Shown piece by piece: positions 10,421-23,000 of a DNA stretch of 64,000 nt. The translations under genes were made by a program, and so were the position numbers. Numbering within the stretch: position 1 is the first letter of the stretch; every line of letters starts with the position of its first letter. The notes under the pieces are model-generated. The model saw only the letters and a program-made list of their open reading frames with translations, searched no databases and had not been told where the DNA came from. Source of the DNA: Neoechinorhynchus agilis (taxonomy: Eukaryota; Acanthocephala); contig CM121342.1 in assembly GCA_051530055.1 (NCBI GenBank), positions 11,532,001 to 11,596,000 on the forward strand, read 5' to 3'.

Positions 10421-11392
10421 TACAGTGGATTCCGCTTAATTGGGACACCACTTAATCGCGAGAGCCGCTTATTTGGAACAAATCTCAAAGAACGGAAACC
10501 AAACCAAGAAACCAATAGTAAATTTGTATATTTAATTGGGACAACATTCCGCTTAATTGGGACAGTAAATTTAAGATTTTAGTACAGTAGAGTATCTATT
10601 AACTGATTTTGTTTTTACTGAGTTTTGGTTTAACCGAGCCGCTGCAGCGGAAAAACAAACACAACCCCCTCCTAAATCCCGGGAAAGGCAGAAAGACGGC
10701 TTCTTTCTGAACCCGACTCCCGCGTTTTATAAAGCCGTGGCGGCCTCATATCCACATTTGCAATCTTTTACATCCGAGCCGGTGCAGCGGACATTCGATT
10801 ACCAATCACCTCCCGCGTGAACAACGCGTGAAGCTATTTTTTGTCAATTGTATTTTTAAAAAAATGTACTATTTCTAAAGTGCCAAGGAACGATTTGTCA
10901 CTTACCAATACAATTGCCTTGCTTGATAAAATAAAAAGCCAGCCGCTTAATACAAGTTATCGTCGGCTCGCTGAGATAACTGGTGTACCAAAATCTACTA
11001 TATCGCGTGTCTTACGACAAGAAAGTCAACTGCGTAAGGAATTCGAATTACAAGAAGGACAGGCAGGGACATCCAAAAGAAAACGTGAGGGGAAGGATCC
11101 AGACGTTGAAGAAGCACTGGATCAATGGTTTTCTATTGTTAGTGGCAGAGGCGTAAATATGAACGGTCCAATATTGAAGGCGAAGTCAGAGGAGTTCGCT
11201 AAAAAACTGGGCCGCAACGATTTCAAAGCAACTGATGGTTGGTTATCGCGATGGAAAGCAAGGCACGATATTAAATTTAAAAAAGCGCACGGTGAAAAGA
11301 CCAGTGCCGACAAAGAAAGTTCGGAACAGTGGAAGATTACAAAAATTCCTACCTTTTTAGAGAATTTTTGTGCTGATGACATTTACAATGCC
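10421..11392 (+). mobile_element. pogo/Tigger-type DNA transposon, 5' part only
   Basis: The left end shows TA followed by cagtggattccgcttaattg, with the subterminal word ttccgcttaattgggac repeated about 115 bp inside. A second pogo-like terminus, TA cagtagagtatctattaact, starts at 10581, suggesting nested or double ends. From about 10841 a frame encodes a CENP-B/Tigger transposase N-terminus: HTH with YRRLAEITGVPKSTISRVLR, then the second HTH with GPILKAKSEEFAKKLG, FKATDGWLSRWKARH and the GEKTSAD word. It stops at DIYNA, just before the first catalytic Asp block (DETGLF), where duplicated host sequence takes over. No in-frame ATG precedes the HTH. The DDE catalytic domain and right TIR are absent, so it cannot move by itself. 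Confidence 0.8.
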
Positions 11393-12623
11393 CAGAGCAA
11401 CCCTACGGATACATTGTAAGCGACCGAGAAAACTGTGCGTAATTCTATTAGCGATGAAGATGAGTCTTGTATAAGTCTCGATTTCAATGATCAGCCTAAA
11501 TTTAAATATTTATTTTCATCTACTGTTATTTTCATGTTTTTAGAAACCGAACTGCCTCCCAAAAGCAATGAAAAACAAACTTTAAGAATATATAGGAACA
11601 AACGCAATTTTGTGCAGCTAATACGTTTTCAAATTAAATGAATAGAACCTACGTATTGGGAAATGCTATTGTCGATATCTCAAACGCTAACAGAGATAAT
11701 TCCTTATGATTTACAAATCTTAACACGTTTAGAATACACTTTATTTTGTCGCAATCTTTTACGGATTAAAATTTCATATTGCATAAAGTCACGTTACAAA
11801 TTTCAGTTAAAGACATGAGCAAAAATTGTATATTGTAATGTTTTTATTGTTTCGAGCCGAATGACCGTGCAAATACGGAATCACAAATATGACAAGGCAT
11901 AAGTATCAGAAAATCTTTCAAAAACGTAATTGTAAAGTTTCCCATCTCTTTGCATTACAGCTTTTCGGTGTTTATTTACACCTTTGTAAGAACATTTCTT
12001 ATAAATAATATAAAATGATACTACTTTTTAGGCTATAAACAATTGGTTAACTTATCCTCATGAATTTATCCATCAGAGCGTTCGTTTGAGTTTCGTAACA
12101 AGGTGGGCAAGATAATTAAATTGACTAAAATTTTAAATTTTGACTCTAAAAACATTTTTTAAGTGAGGTTGAGAAATTGAGGTAAAAATGCCATAAACTG
12201 ATACGACAAACGGATCTTAGCAAATAAAATGCGAATGTAGATTAAATGATGGTACGGATTTTACCTCTATAAAAACCGGGCACGAGGAATTTCGGAGATA
12301 AATAATAATTTCTTACAGTCAATCCGTCAATAAGGTTAAAAATAAATGTTATTACTATCCAAGGTTTGGAAGTTATTAGAACGCTTTCAAATTTGCATAA
12401 TTTTGAAAAGTTAGGCTAAGTGCCCGCTGATTTTGAATAATCTTATGTTCCAAGCACACAAGGAAAAATATGGGCGCTTTTATCAATATCCAATCCCTTC
12501 ATCGGCGTAAGTGATCTTCATCTTTAATAAACCATCAGTGAGATGATATCAATCAACTTGGAATGCGGAGTCGTCGTCTTTTTTGTTGCCTCTTATTGGA
12601 TGATTCGTCTAGGTATTCTTCTA
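11393..12623 (+). repeat. 1.23-kb direct duplication, copy 2
   Basis: Second copy of 9150-10381. It is joined on the left to the interrupted pogo transposase frame, so the last codons of that frame (QSNPTDTL) are actually duplicated exon-2 sequence of the small candidate gene. On the right it ends at 12623, where copy 1 continues into the pogo left end and copy 2 does not. This fits a tandem duplication of [copy 1 + pogo 5' part] with the second unit cut short. Confidence 0.9.
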
Positions 12624-13818
12624 TTAGTCCGGATCTAAAATTTTGTAGTCGCCGCTGATTCTGGGTAACCGTTGATGACTTTTATTAGTGTCCATTTTGC
12701 CCAGTAATTTTCAGGGTTCCTAAAAGACCTGCCCAATGGTAAAACCGAAATATGATTATGGTCAATTCCTAGTTTTTTGGATTTTTTAATCCGACGAATG
12801 GCTTCGAATGAACAATACTTGTAACATTGAACGAAAGATCCGTTCGTTTTAGGTTACTATAATTTTGGAAATTTCGCTGAAGAATTTAATGTGTGCCGCT
12901 TGCATTGTTATTACTCGTCTTTGTTGGCTGCCTCGAATTCCAGGATTCGTCGGGACAAGAGCAATCAAATTCGGATTTGGAACCTCTGTTCCTGATGTTT
13001 CGACGATGCGCCCACAGGGATCGGTTACTTTATTTTGCTTTCTATTACAAACGAGCAGGAGATGAAGACCTTGAGCTCCTGTGGCTGCCACTAAGATCTG
13101 GTCGCTTTTTACTGAGATCCTATTGGTTTACCTTAGAAATCAACACAGTCCATGGCAAAACGAGAGTTTGAAAAGATGGTTAAGATTGGCGTTTACAGCA
13201 GTCACCGCAGTCCCAGTCTTCGTCGATTCTGGACCACTGTTGAGGGCTTTTAATAAAGCCAATTTTTTCCGGTAATCTCCAGGGTTCGTAGCAGACCACA
13301 CGGAAAAGCGGGGTTCGATTACTAGAATTTGAAACGTGGTTAAGGCTGACGATTACAGCAGTCATTTGGAGTCCCGGTCATTCTTCCGGTTGGTTCCAGA
13401 CTGCCGTTTTATCCACGGTGGATAAAGTTTAAAAATGAATATTTGATACGGTTACGTTTCTCCTTTGCGACGGATTCAAAAAAAGAGTTTCTATCGATTT
13501 AACCAAATTTTCAAATCCTTGACAAAATCAATCGATATCATAATCTTTTTTTGGACCATGAACTCCGAACTTCGCACCATTGGTCGTCTTGTTCTGCCTT
13601 CATGAATCCACAATCGGCTCTTTCGCTTCCCTCGTGACTTAAGAGCACAAAGTCATCCGACATCTCGCACGTAGTCCCTTTATAGAACTTTCCTGCTACT
13701 TGTGCTACTGCAGCCATGCAATGTATTCGTCATTCTTGTAGCTTCGAATACTTCTTGTCTATTTTTTGGTCCTAATCTCTTACTTTCCCTCGTGCATTTT
13801 CGTCTCCAGCGCATTCAG
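12624..13818. other. Intergenic region upstream of alpha-spectrin, with diverged repeats
   Basis: No gene is recognised. Two related phrases occur: a segment around 12690-12750 resembles one around 13240-13320 (both contain a variant of caattttttccggtaatct then cagggttc). A phrase near 13190-13215 (gtttacagcagtcac) recurs near 13352-13372 (gattacagcagtcat). These look like an old interspersed repeat of unknown type. The last part should contain the spectrin promoter and 5' leader. Confidence 0.4.
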
Positions 13819-16800
13819 ATGACAGAGCTTTCTCATAGTTCGGACGAACACAGCGACAACGAAAATAATGGGAATCGCGATGTTCACGTCCTTGAAACCG
13901 CCGAAGATATTCGCACAAGACGTGAACAGGTTCTCAGTAGGTTCAATCACTTCAAAGAAGCGGCACAGAAGCGTCGTGTCAAACTCGAGGAATCTCGTCA
14001 TTTCCAATATTTCAAACGAGATGCAGATGAGCTCATTGGCTGGATAAATGATCGTATCTCATTCTTCGCAAAAGAAGATGATTCTGACGATATCACCGAA
14101 CTAATGGCTCGAATCCAGAAACAAGAGCCTTATGAACAAGAAGTTTCTTCGCGTAAGAGTGCAATTGATAGTTTGGCGAAACAAGCCGATGCTATGGTCT
14201 CCGATCGTCATTATGCTTCATTGCAAATAGAAAATAGAGTGGATTCCATTCATGAACAATGGCAGGTATTGTCTGGTTGTCTTGTTGACCGAGCCGAGCG
14301 CCTTCGTCTAGCTTTAGACTTGGCTAATTTTCGCAATGATTGTGAAAACATGCTTAGATGGATGGCGGAACGTGAACAATTCATTCGAAGTACAGATCAA
14401 GACGTTCATTTGAGTCTGGAACAAGTTAAAACATTGCAGAAGAAGTACGAGGAGTTTCAGAAGGAACTTGCTAATCACGAATATGAAGTGATTGATTTGA
14501 ATAAGGAAGCCGATCATCTTGTAGACTCCGGGCATCCAAGTGCCTTTCAGATCCGCCAATTTCAAAGAGACGTGAATGATACATGGCAGCGGTTAAAACA
14601 ACTCTCAGTTCATCGTCAGGAACGTTTATTCGGTGCTCATGAGACTCAGAGAATTACTCGTGAACTATCTGATATTTTGGTTTGGTTAGTTGATAAAAAG
14701 AATCAACTTATTGCGGATTCGGGTTACGGGGAAGATCTTGCTTCAGTTCAACTTCTTCAACGGAAACATGATATTCTTGAAAGGGAAATTAAATTAATGA
14801 GAGATAAAATCCGTTGCGTTCAAAAAGACTGTGACCGAGTTGCTGCTACTGTTACAAATGACGAAGAAACTGCGGATATGAATTTTATGAATGATAGAAT
14901 GAAACTAGTCAATGAAATCTGGGAGGAAATAATTACCCGGTGTGAATCCAGAAAGGTAGAACTGTCCTGCGCTTTGAAATATCAAAAGTTCTTAAGTGAA
15001 TATCGAGATTTATCTGCCTGGTACGCTGAAATGGCGAATATCTTGGAAACTCGTGAATTGGCGGACGACGTGAGTGGTGCCGAAGCGTTGCTTGAGAGGC
15101 ATCATGAGTATAAGGGAGAGTTAGAAGCCCGAGATGATACAATAAGGAGTTTAGTGATTCTTGGTGATGAGCTATGTTCAAATGCACGTGAGTTCTCTCT
15201 ACCTGAAGTTGCGGAAAGCGAACGTGATCGAGTAAAGGAATCAATGACAAAACTAAAGAAACAAAGAACACTCCTGCAGGACCTTTGGGAGAAAAAATGC
15301 CTTCAACTTACCGAAGTAATGAACTTTCAGCTATTTTTAAGAGATGCTGAACAAGCGGAAAGTTGGATCTTGAAGCAGCAGGTCTATTTACTTGACGGGG
15401 ATGTTGGTGATTCATATGATGATGTTGAGGCTCTTCTTCGGAAACACGACGATTTTGAGAAGTCGTTGGCTGCTCACGAAGAGAAGGCCAAAGCATTGGA
15501 CGAATTCGCGAATTGTCTTCTTGAGTCCCAGTCTTATAATAATGATGAGATTAGACAGAAAAGGGATGAAATGCGGGAATTACGGCGGAAGCTTTCAGAT
15601 AAACTGAGAGAACGACGCGAAGCTTTGTCCATGAATATGAAAATTTTTTCATTTCAACGTGATGGAGATGAGTTTCAGTCTTGGGCTTACGAGAAACTAA
15701 AAATTGCAACTGTACAAGACTACTTGGATCCTGCGAACTTATCAGGAAAAAAACAAAAACACGAGCAGTTCGTGAGTGAAATTGAGGCTAGTCAGCCGAG
15801 ATTAGAAGCTATTCTAAAGGCCGGCCGTGAACTACTTGACGATCCGCAAATCCGAGTTAGGAATGAAGATAAGATCGTTGAACAAATGGATGAGCTTCAG
15901 TCTCTTATTGAAAGATTGCTCAAATTGACAGAATTTAAAACGGAAAAGTTAAATGAGGCGCTAGAAGCTCAGACTTTTATCCGAAACGCGGACGAACTTC
16001 ACTTCTGGCTTGATGAAAGCCTCAGTCAAATCAATAGATCTAGGGACGATGGCGTGATAGATGTCGATAGTGTTTATTCTCTTATAAAGCACCATGAAGC
16101 TCTTGAGGCAGAGTTGGCTGTCAAGAAAGATCGTCTAGATCAACTCAGTGATCAGATAGCTCAATTCGAGCAAAACGAACATTTTGATTGTACAAATCTT
16201 CTTCGCCGGCATGCTGCCTTATCCGAGAAATTCACGGCTTTTCTTCTTCCAATGGAAAATCGTAAAAAACAACTGCAAGTTTTGCTGCAGTTCAGAAAAC
16301 TCCTTCGTGACCTCGAAGATGAACAGTACTGGGTGAAAGAGCAAGAACCACTGATCATGAGTGTTAATCGCGGGAAAGATTTGATTGGAGCTCAGAATCT
16401 GTGTCGTCGGCATCGCGCATTGATTCAAGAAATTCTTAATCGTGAACCTCGGATTGAAGTTATATGCACGGAAGCTGAAAAACTTAGTGAGGCTGAAGAC
16501 TACACGGCCGGTGAACTAAGACGAAACGTGATGGATTTGAAGGCAAGTTGGAAAGAGACGCGAGATCGCGTAGAGATTCGCCGTCAAGTTCTCGAAAACT
16601 CACTTCACGTTCAGCAGTATCTGGCGGACGCTGCTGAAGCAGAGAGCTGGATTCTTGAGAAGCAACCATTAGCTGAATCGATTGATTACGGCCGTGATGA
16701 GGATACATCATTTTCGCTTATTAAAAAGCACAAGGCAATGTTTAATGATATACGAAGGTTCGGCGCAGTCACCTTGGCCGATTTGAGAACGATGTTGAAT

Positions 16801-19800
16801 AACTGCCTGGAGGAAGAAACCAGGATTTCGGAACAGTTCGAAGCTGCTGCGTGGAAGCCGCATTACGTCACGGCTCTTAGGGATTACGAGAAGCAGAGTG
16901 CTCGAGAAATTTCCATGAACACTGGTGATATTCTCCTTTTGTTGAACAGTTCGAGCCACAAGGATTGGTGGAAGGTTGAGTTAAATGACCGCCAAGGATT
17001 TGTCCCCGCTCAATATTTAAAAAAGATTGAACGGTGCCCTGTCGATAAAGAGATTGAACTCTATCAAACATTGAATGTACGTCAGAATGACATTGAGAAA
17101 TTATATGATACTTTATTGGACGCCTGTCGGTACCGAGAAGCCAAACTCGAAGAAAGTTGCGACGCCTTTAGAGTTATACGAGAAGCCGGTGAGTTAATTT
17201 TGTGGATTGGCCAGAAGGAAGGCGAAGACAGAATGGGGGCTGTTGCTAGTACCTGTGAGGATGTTGAGGAACTTCAGCGGCGATTCGATGACTTTAAAAA
17301 GGAGCTTAGAATTAATGAGACTCGCGTAGGTGAACTGAACAAGATTGCTGAGAAATTGTTGAGTGTTGGTGGTAAAGAAACTCAAGCTGCTCAGAGAATT
17401 GAGGAAGATATGCAGAAGCTGAACGCATGCTGGGAAAGATTGAAAAACAGAGCGGCCGAACGCGAGAACTATCTACAAGAAGCACACGAGGTTCAGCGGT
17501 TCCATCGAAACACCGATGAGGCTTTTGACTGGCTTCAAGATAAGGTGCATTCTCTTGAAGAAGTTGTGGCTAAGATATCGACAGGGGATTTGGTTTTTGA
17601 GGACCTTTCAGATGTTAAAAGGCTTCAACGAAAACATGATGCTTTTGAACGCGATTTAAACGCTCTTTCAGATAGAGTTCGTGAGCTGGATGAAGCAGCG
17701 GGCCGCTTGATGGAGTTGCATCCAGAACAAGCCCATGAGATTTATCAGAAGCAATCAGAGATTCAGAATGCCTGGTCAATATTAACAGCTCGAGCTGACG
17801 AGAAAAAAGCCCATTTGCTCGACGCTTACGACTATGGGAGATTCGTTGCGGATTTTGACGAACTTTTGACTTGGTTGGAGCAGATGAAGGAACGAGTGTT
17901 AGACACAGAGCTCGCGCATGACGTTCCTGGAGCTGAAGCGTTACTCGAGCGCCATCATGAACACCGAACGGAGATCGACGCTCGATCTGGACCGTTCCAA
18001 AGTTTTGAGGAATTCGGAAATGAGCTTATTTCAAGTCATCATTATGCCAGTGAAGAGGTCAAAAAACGTTTAGGTCGATTACAAGAAGCAAGAGATGATC
18101 TTGAGAAGGCTTGGAAGGAGAGACAAGAAATTTTAGATCAATGTTTGGAACTACAGTTGTTCAACCGTGATTGTGACACCGCCGAGCAATGGATGGAATC
18201 TCGTGAAAGGAGTCTTCAACAAAATGAGTATGGACCTCATGCTGAAGTTGAGTTGGCTATAAAGCGGCACGAAGATCTGGACCGCGCTATCGGCGCACAA
18301 CAAGACAAGATCGAATCGCTGAGTCAATTTGCAGATCAACTTATTGGTCAACTGCACTATGATTCGGAATCTATTCAAAGACGCTTGAACGACGTTCTTC
18401 AAAGATGGGAACAGTTGAGGAAGTATTTGGTTGAGCAGAGAGCCAAACTTTGTGATTCCCAAACTCTCCAGGATTTCTCAAAGGACGCTGATGAGATCGA
18501 GGCTTGGATTGCTGATAAACTAGCCTTTGCTACAGCGACTTCCACAGCAGAAGCTTCATCCGTGATTTCGCCTGATAGTGTATGTGCTAATCAGCGCAAT
18601 CTTCAAGGTCGTGCTCAGCGCCTTCAAGTATTTGAAGCTGAACTTTGTGCAAATAGTGAACGCGTGAACGCTTTGGTTCAGATGGGGCGCGGGCTTGTGG
18701 ATGCTGGAAAATGTGGTGGTATTGAAGGTCAGGTTCATAATAGAATGCAGCAGATTATTGAACAATGGCAGTTTTTGGTAAGAAAAACGAACGAAAAGAG
18801 TCTTCGTCTGTCCGAAGCTTCTCGTCAACAAGCATTTACTGCAGCCGTTAAGGACATTGAGTTTTGGCTTGATGAGATGGAACATGCACTTTCTACACCT
18901 GAAATTGGACGTGATGCAATTAGCGTAGCTGAAATGTTGAACAAACATGATCTTATCGAAGCCGACATAGATGTTCATCGAGCAGCTATAACGGGGATAA
19001 ATGAAGCAACTGAGCAACTGGAAGGCGATCAATTTAAAGTGATCAACGATGGAATCTGTAAACGGTATGCTCACATTGAGTCTTTGTGTAAGGACCGGCG
19101 AGCTGTTCTCGAAGAAAACAATGCGTTCCACCAACTTCTTCAGGATATTGACGAACTTTCGTCGGTCATAAAGGAGAAAATATCCGTGTTGGAAGGATTG
19201 GGAAGTCGTGGAAACATCGAGCAAACAATCATTGATTTTAATTGTGCCCAGAAGTATAAGGCTAAACATCGTCGAGTGGATACTGAGATTAAACAAGAAC
19301 TTAAGCCAGGATTTGATAAAATGGTCACCGAGGCAAAACGACTTGAAAGCATTTCTTGTCTTACCGGGAACGTCGCTATACTTAACAAGAGAATTAGTGG
19401 ACTACGATTGGAATGGGTTGAATTATGTGATCTCAACGAACGATGTTGCGAGAATCTTCGCGATGCTCTTGAGTACTTTGAATGGCAAGGAATATTAGGA
19501 GAGGAAATGGTTTGGCTGGAAAAACGAAAACGGGAGTTTGATTCGGGCAAATTAGCCGATTCGGTCGGATCCATTCAGGGAATGCTTAAAGCTCACGATG
19601 TGCTACGATCGGACATGACCGTCCATTGTGATTGTTGTGCGAAAATCAAGAAGGACGGACAGCAGCTCATTGAAAAGAGTAACTCATTTAAACATTTGAT
19701 TCATGACAGCATTCTTAAACTTGATCTTCTTCTAAACGACGTCAAACGTAGTTTTGAAATTAGGAGAACACTTTTACAGGATAATCTAAGACTGTTGCAA

Positions 19801-22101
19801 TTCGTATGGAAAACGGATGTTGTTGAAAGCTGGATTTCCGATCGAATGTCTCAATTGAAAGCAGTAGAAAGTGATATTGGGCACAATTTATCGGTGGTTC
19901 ATAACCTTCTTGATCGTCATGACACTTTTGAAGCTGGTCTAAAGGCATTTTCCGGAATGAATGTTCTTCGTGAGCTCTTTGATTCACTGCCTATATCCGC
20001 TGCACCCAGCCAGAACGCGGCCGTGGCCGTAAGGGAATCTGACGTACCAGTTTATCCAAGTTATGAAATGGCGAGTAATCGGTACAACGTCGTTAAGGAT
20101 AAGTGGGATGAATTGTTGGAAACTGTTGAAGTGCGCCGTACGGGACGCAATGACCTAAACTTTTTGGCTTATGTGTCCACTCAACTATTTGCTTTGGTTA
20201 TTATTTCGGTTAGTCATCGGCACCCGAGAGGGATTGTTAAGGAATCCTATCTGGTGCTGATGACCGACCAAAATAATTACATATCTAATCACCCGAATAA
20301 AATCATCAACTGTTTTTCCCTTCAAGTTTTCTCTGCTAGAACTTTCTATAGCTCTTCCATCAGAAAACGCTAGAATGTTTGCTCACAACAATTTTTAATC
20401 GAACATTTCGCGCATTTCATGACGATTTGCTTTGTTTTTGTACTTCAAATCGGTTCAATCATCGATATAAAATATCGGTTTTTTTAGCTTTGAAAATCAA
20501 ATATTGTTTGTTGCAATATCGGTGGTTTATTTACTGAATAATTTTAATCGGATGAAATATTGTGACATAATTGTTTATTTCATTAAGGTCGTCTTACATT
20601 TTTTTAACTCCAAAAATTCAAAAAATTGATTTACATCATATGAATAACTCATTATTTACGTTAAAGTGTATTTTTTTTCGCTCTTGAACCGTTCTGTGAC
20701 TTCGGTCAAACTGCGAAATGGTCGCCGTACTTCTTCTCAATGAAGAGATTTCGCGTATTATATTCGTCGCTGGTTCTACTTTAAAGTTCGTGGATCACTG
20801 CGTTCAATAAGACACTGGAGGCAGTTGAACAGCGATTTCAAGAAATAGAGGATCACTTTTTGACATTTGCAAAGCGAGCGTCTGCATTCAACAGTTGGTT
20901 TGAAAATGCTGAGGAAGATTTGAGTGATTCTGTGCGAGTTCACTCATACGATGAAGTGATAGCTCTAATCAATGCACAACAAGAATTCAAACAAGTTTTA
21001 AATACGGCTCATGATGATTTTGAGGACATAATGCAGCTTGATCACAAGATTCGAGATATGAAGGTAGGTCCTAATCCCTATACTTGGTTTACCGCGGACA
21101 CATTGATCGACACTTGGGAAAGTTTGGAACGTGCCGTACGGGAGCGTGATTCTTGTCTGATAAGTGAGCAGGAACGACAAGAACGAGATAATGAGCTTAG
21201 GGTAATTTTTGCAAAAGCAGCAGATGATTTTAGTCAAGCACTGGTTCAATTCCGATTAGCGATTAACAAACTCGATGGTTCGATAGAGGATCAATTAGCT
21301 AAACTAACAAACGCTCAAACTGAATTAAACGGAAGCTTTAAAGACGCTTTGGAGAATATAGAAAATGTTTCTAGACAATTAGAAGAGCGTTTTATTGTTG
21401 AAAATCGATTTACGGTGCACAGTCCCTTAAGTCTTGCTCAAAGTTGGGATCAATCAAGACAAGTGGTGAATACAATGATCAGAGACTTAAAGCAGCAGCT
21501 TACGGCCATGAGTGAATGTGGTGTGAGTAATCAAAGCCTCAAAGAGTACACGATGATGTTTAGACATTTTGATAAAGATCGAACTGGTCACTTGAACCAT
21601 TCTGAGTTCAAGAATTGTTTACGTGCACTCGGATACGATTTTCCTTCCGTTGATGAAGAACCTGGAGATGCGGCTTCAGGAGATGCTCAATTTGAGCGTT
21701 ATATCGATCAGGTAGATTATATTCGAAGTGGAAGTATAAATTTAAGTTCGTTTATAACATTCATGATCAACCAAGAGACAGAGCTCATTCAAAGTGTCAA
21801 CGACCTTGTCGTTGCTTTTAAAGCTCTTACTCAACATGGACATCGTCCTTATATTACAAAGGAAGAGTTGAATGAGAATTTACCCGTGGAGGTTGCTGAT
21901 TTTTGTACCAGGAAAATGCCACCCTACAAAGACTCACATGATAGATTCATCGATGACGCTTATGATTATGAGGCCTTTGTGTTCTCATGCTTTGAAAATT
22001 TCCAACATAGATCCCACGTACAATCAACGGCTCATTTCAATAAGAACGATCAAGATCAGCCGAACAGTGGAGTCGCAAATGGAGATGAGCAGCAAGCTTA
22101 A
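13819..22101 (+). CDS. spc-1/SPTAN1 orthologue: alpha-spectrin
   Basis: Alpha-spectrin pairs with beta-spectrin to form the membrane skeleton under the plasma membrane. The first exon is a single frame of about 2,104 codons from ATG 13819, which directly follows gcattcag; an upstream in-frame Met at 13702 would add an unrelated hydrophobic leader. It holds consecutive ~106-residue triple-helical repeats (words such as LLERHHE, W-at-heptad, and [12 protein letters not shown]). An SH3 domain interrupts them at residues ~1018-1072 ([24 protein letters not shown]), the alpha-spectrin position. Exon 2 (about 20812-22101) starts in LEAVEQRF and carries [26 protein letters not shown], and the calmodulin-like C-terminus. 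EF-hand 1 is complete ([12 protein letters not shown], 21571 on); EF-hand 2 has lost its ligands ([12 protein letters not shown]). Total is about 2.53 k residues, close to the family norm of ~2.4-2.5 k. The exact junction is uncertain: GT 20131 with AG 20811 keeps phase but drops a few residues, while GT 20138 does not match phase. Confidence 0.95.
20131..20811 (+). other. Probable intron of alpha-spectrin (~680 bp)
   Basis: Spectrin homology stops after LLETVEVRR and resumes at [15 protein letters not shown]. The frame remains open to 20373, but the residues there match nothing in spectrin. The intervening AT-rich DNA shows no element I recognise. At ~0.68 kb it is far longer than the other introns in this window. 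Confidence 0.7.
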
Positions 22102-22137
22102 ATGCATTCATTATTTTGAGAAAAACATTTAAGAAAA

Positions 22138-22143
22138 AATAAA
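22138..22143 (+). terminator. Poly(A) signal AATAAA of alpha-spectrin
   Basis: AATAAA lies 37 bases after the spectrin stop, in an A-rich 3' flank, at normal distance for a 3' end. Confidence 0.6.
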
Positions 22144-22179
22144 ATGATTATGTGGAACTTCTAAAACAAGGAAAACAAT

Positions 22180-23000
22180 TTATTTACTTGTGTTCAATCA
22201 TTCATCGTCCAATAGCAATTTTTCTGTTTGGCAATTTTTACAACATTGACATATCGCCGTCTCGAGTAGGAACAAAAGACCATCTTTAAAAACAGAGGAA
22301 ATCCGCCCCTTCGGGCTATTGATTTCCTTGTCGTTTCTCAGTCCGCTTTTCGAATTTATAATGCTTAAAGGCACCAATAATTAAAAAAATGCACCACAGA
22401 GAAAAATTTTAAAGAAAAATCACAAAATACTTTAATTCAATTCTTTATTGCGTTTTTGCTGAGAATTAGAAATGGAGGGAAAAATTTATTTACTTGTGTT
22501 CAATGATTCATCGTCAAACATAGGGGAAAAATATTAAAGAAAAATGGGGAAAATTATAAGAATTAATTAATTTCAATATTTTGGCACAAGCTTGTTGTTT
22601 ACCTTGATAATACGATCTTCAAGCATAAACAAAAGTCATAAGATACTTAAATTAAATTTTTCATGGCGTTTTTACTGAGAATCACAGATTTTTTCCGTCC
22701 GGGCGCTTTATGACTTTTCATCTCGAAAGAAATCAATTTGAAAACCCACGCAATTTCGGCTAATTACATTTTTAATATGATACTCTTGTTTTTTTGAGGT
22801 TCTCTTGTCGCGATGGAACTTGAAACTGTTTTTTGATTCGATATCCTTTGCGCATCGAATTGCTAATTTAATGATGTTAAGAAATTAGAGATTAATTCCG
22901 TTTCACGATATTTCGTCTTGTCGGATTTCTTACCGATAAACTTCACGAAAATAGGTCATTTTTGAACACTTTTAACATCGTTTCCTTTAGACGGAACTCA
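22180..23000. other. Intergenic, with two diverged direct repeat phrases
   Basis: A phrase of about 38 bp (atttatttacttgtgttcaa...attcatcgtc) occurs at ~22178-22212 and again at ~22483-22520. Another (gcgtttttnctgagaat) occurs near 22448 and 22662. They suggest an old local duplication of roughly 215-305 bp. No gene is seen. Confidence 0.5.

Noticed and set aside
9192-11641. Conserved 68-residue frames at 9192 and 11435
   Set aside because: They are alike only because they lie in the 1.23-kb duplication; no start context or family motif.
18556-19574. Long minus-strand frames (246 and 144 codons) inside alpha-spectrin
   Set aside because: Antisense shadows of the spectrin coding frame.
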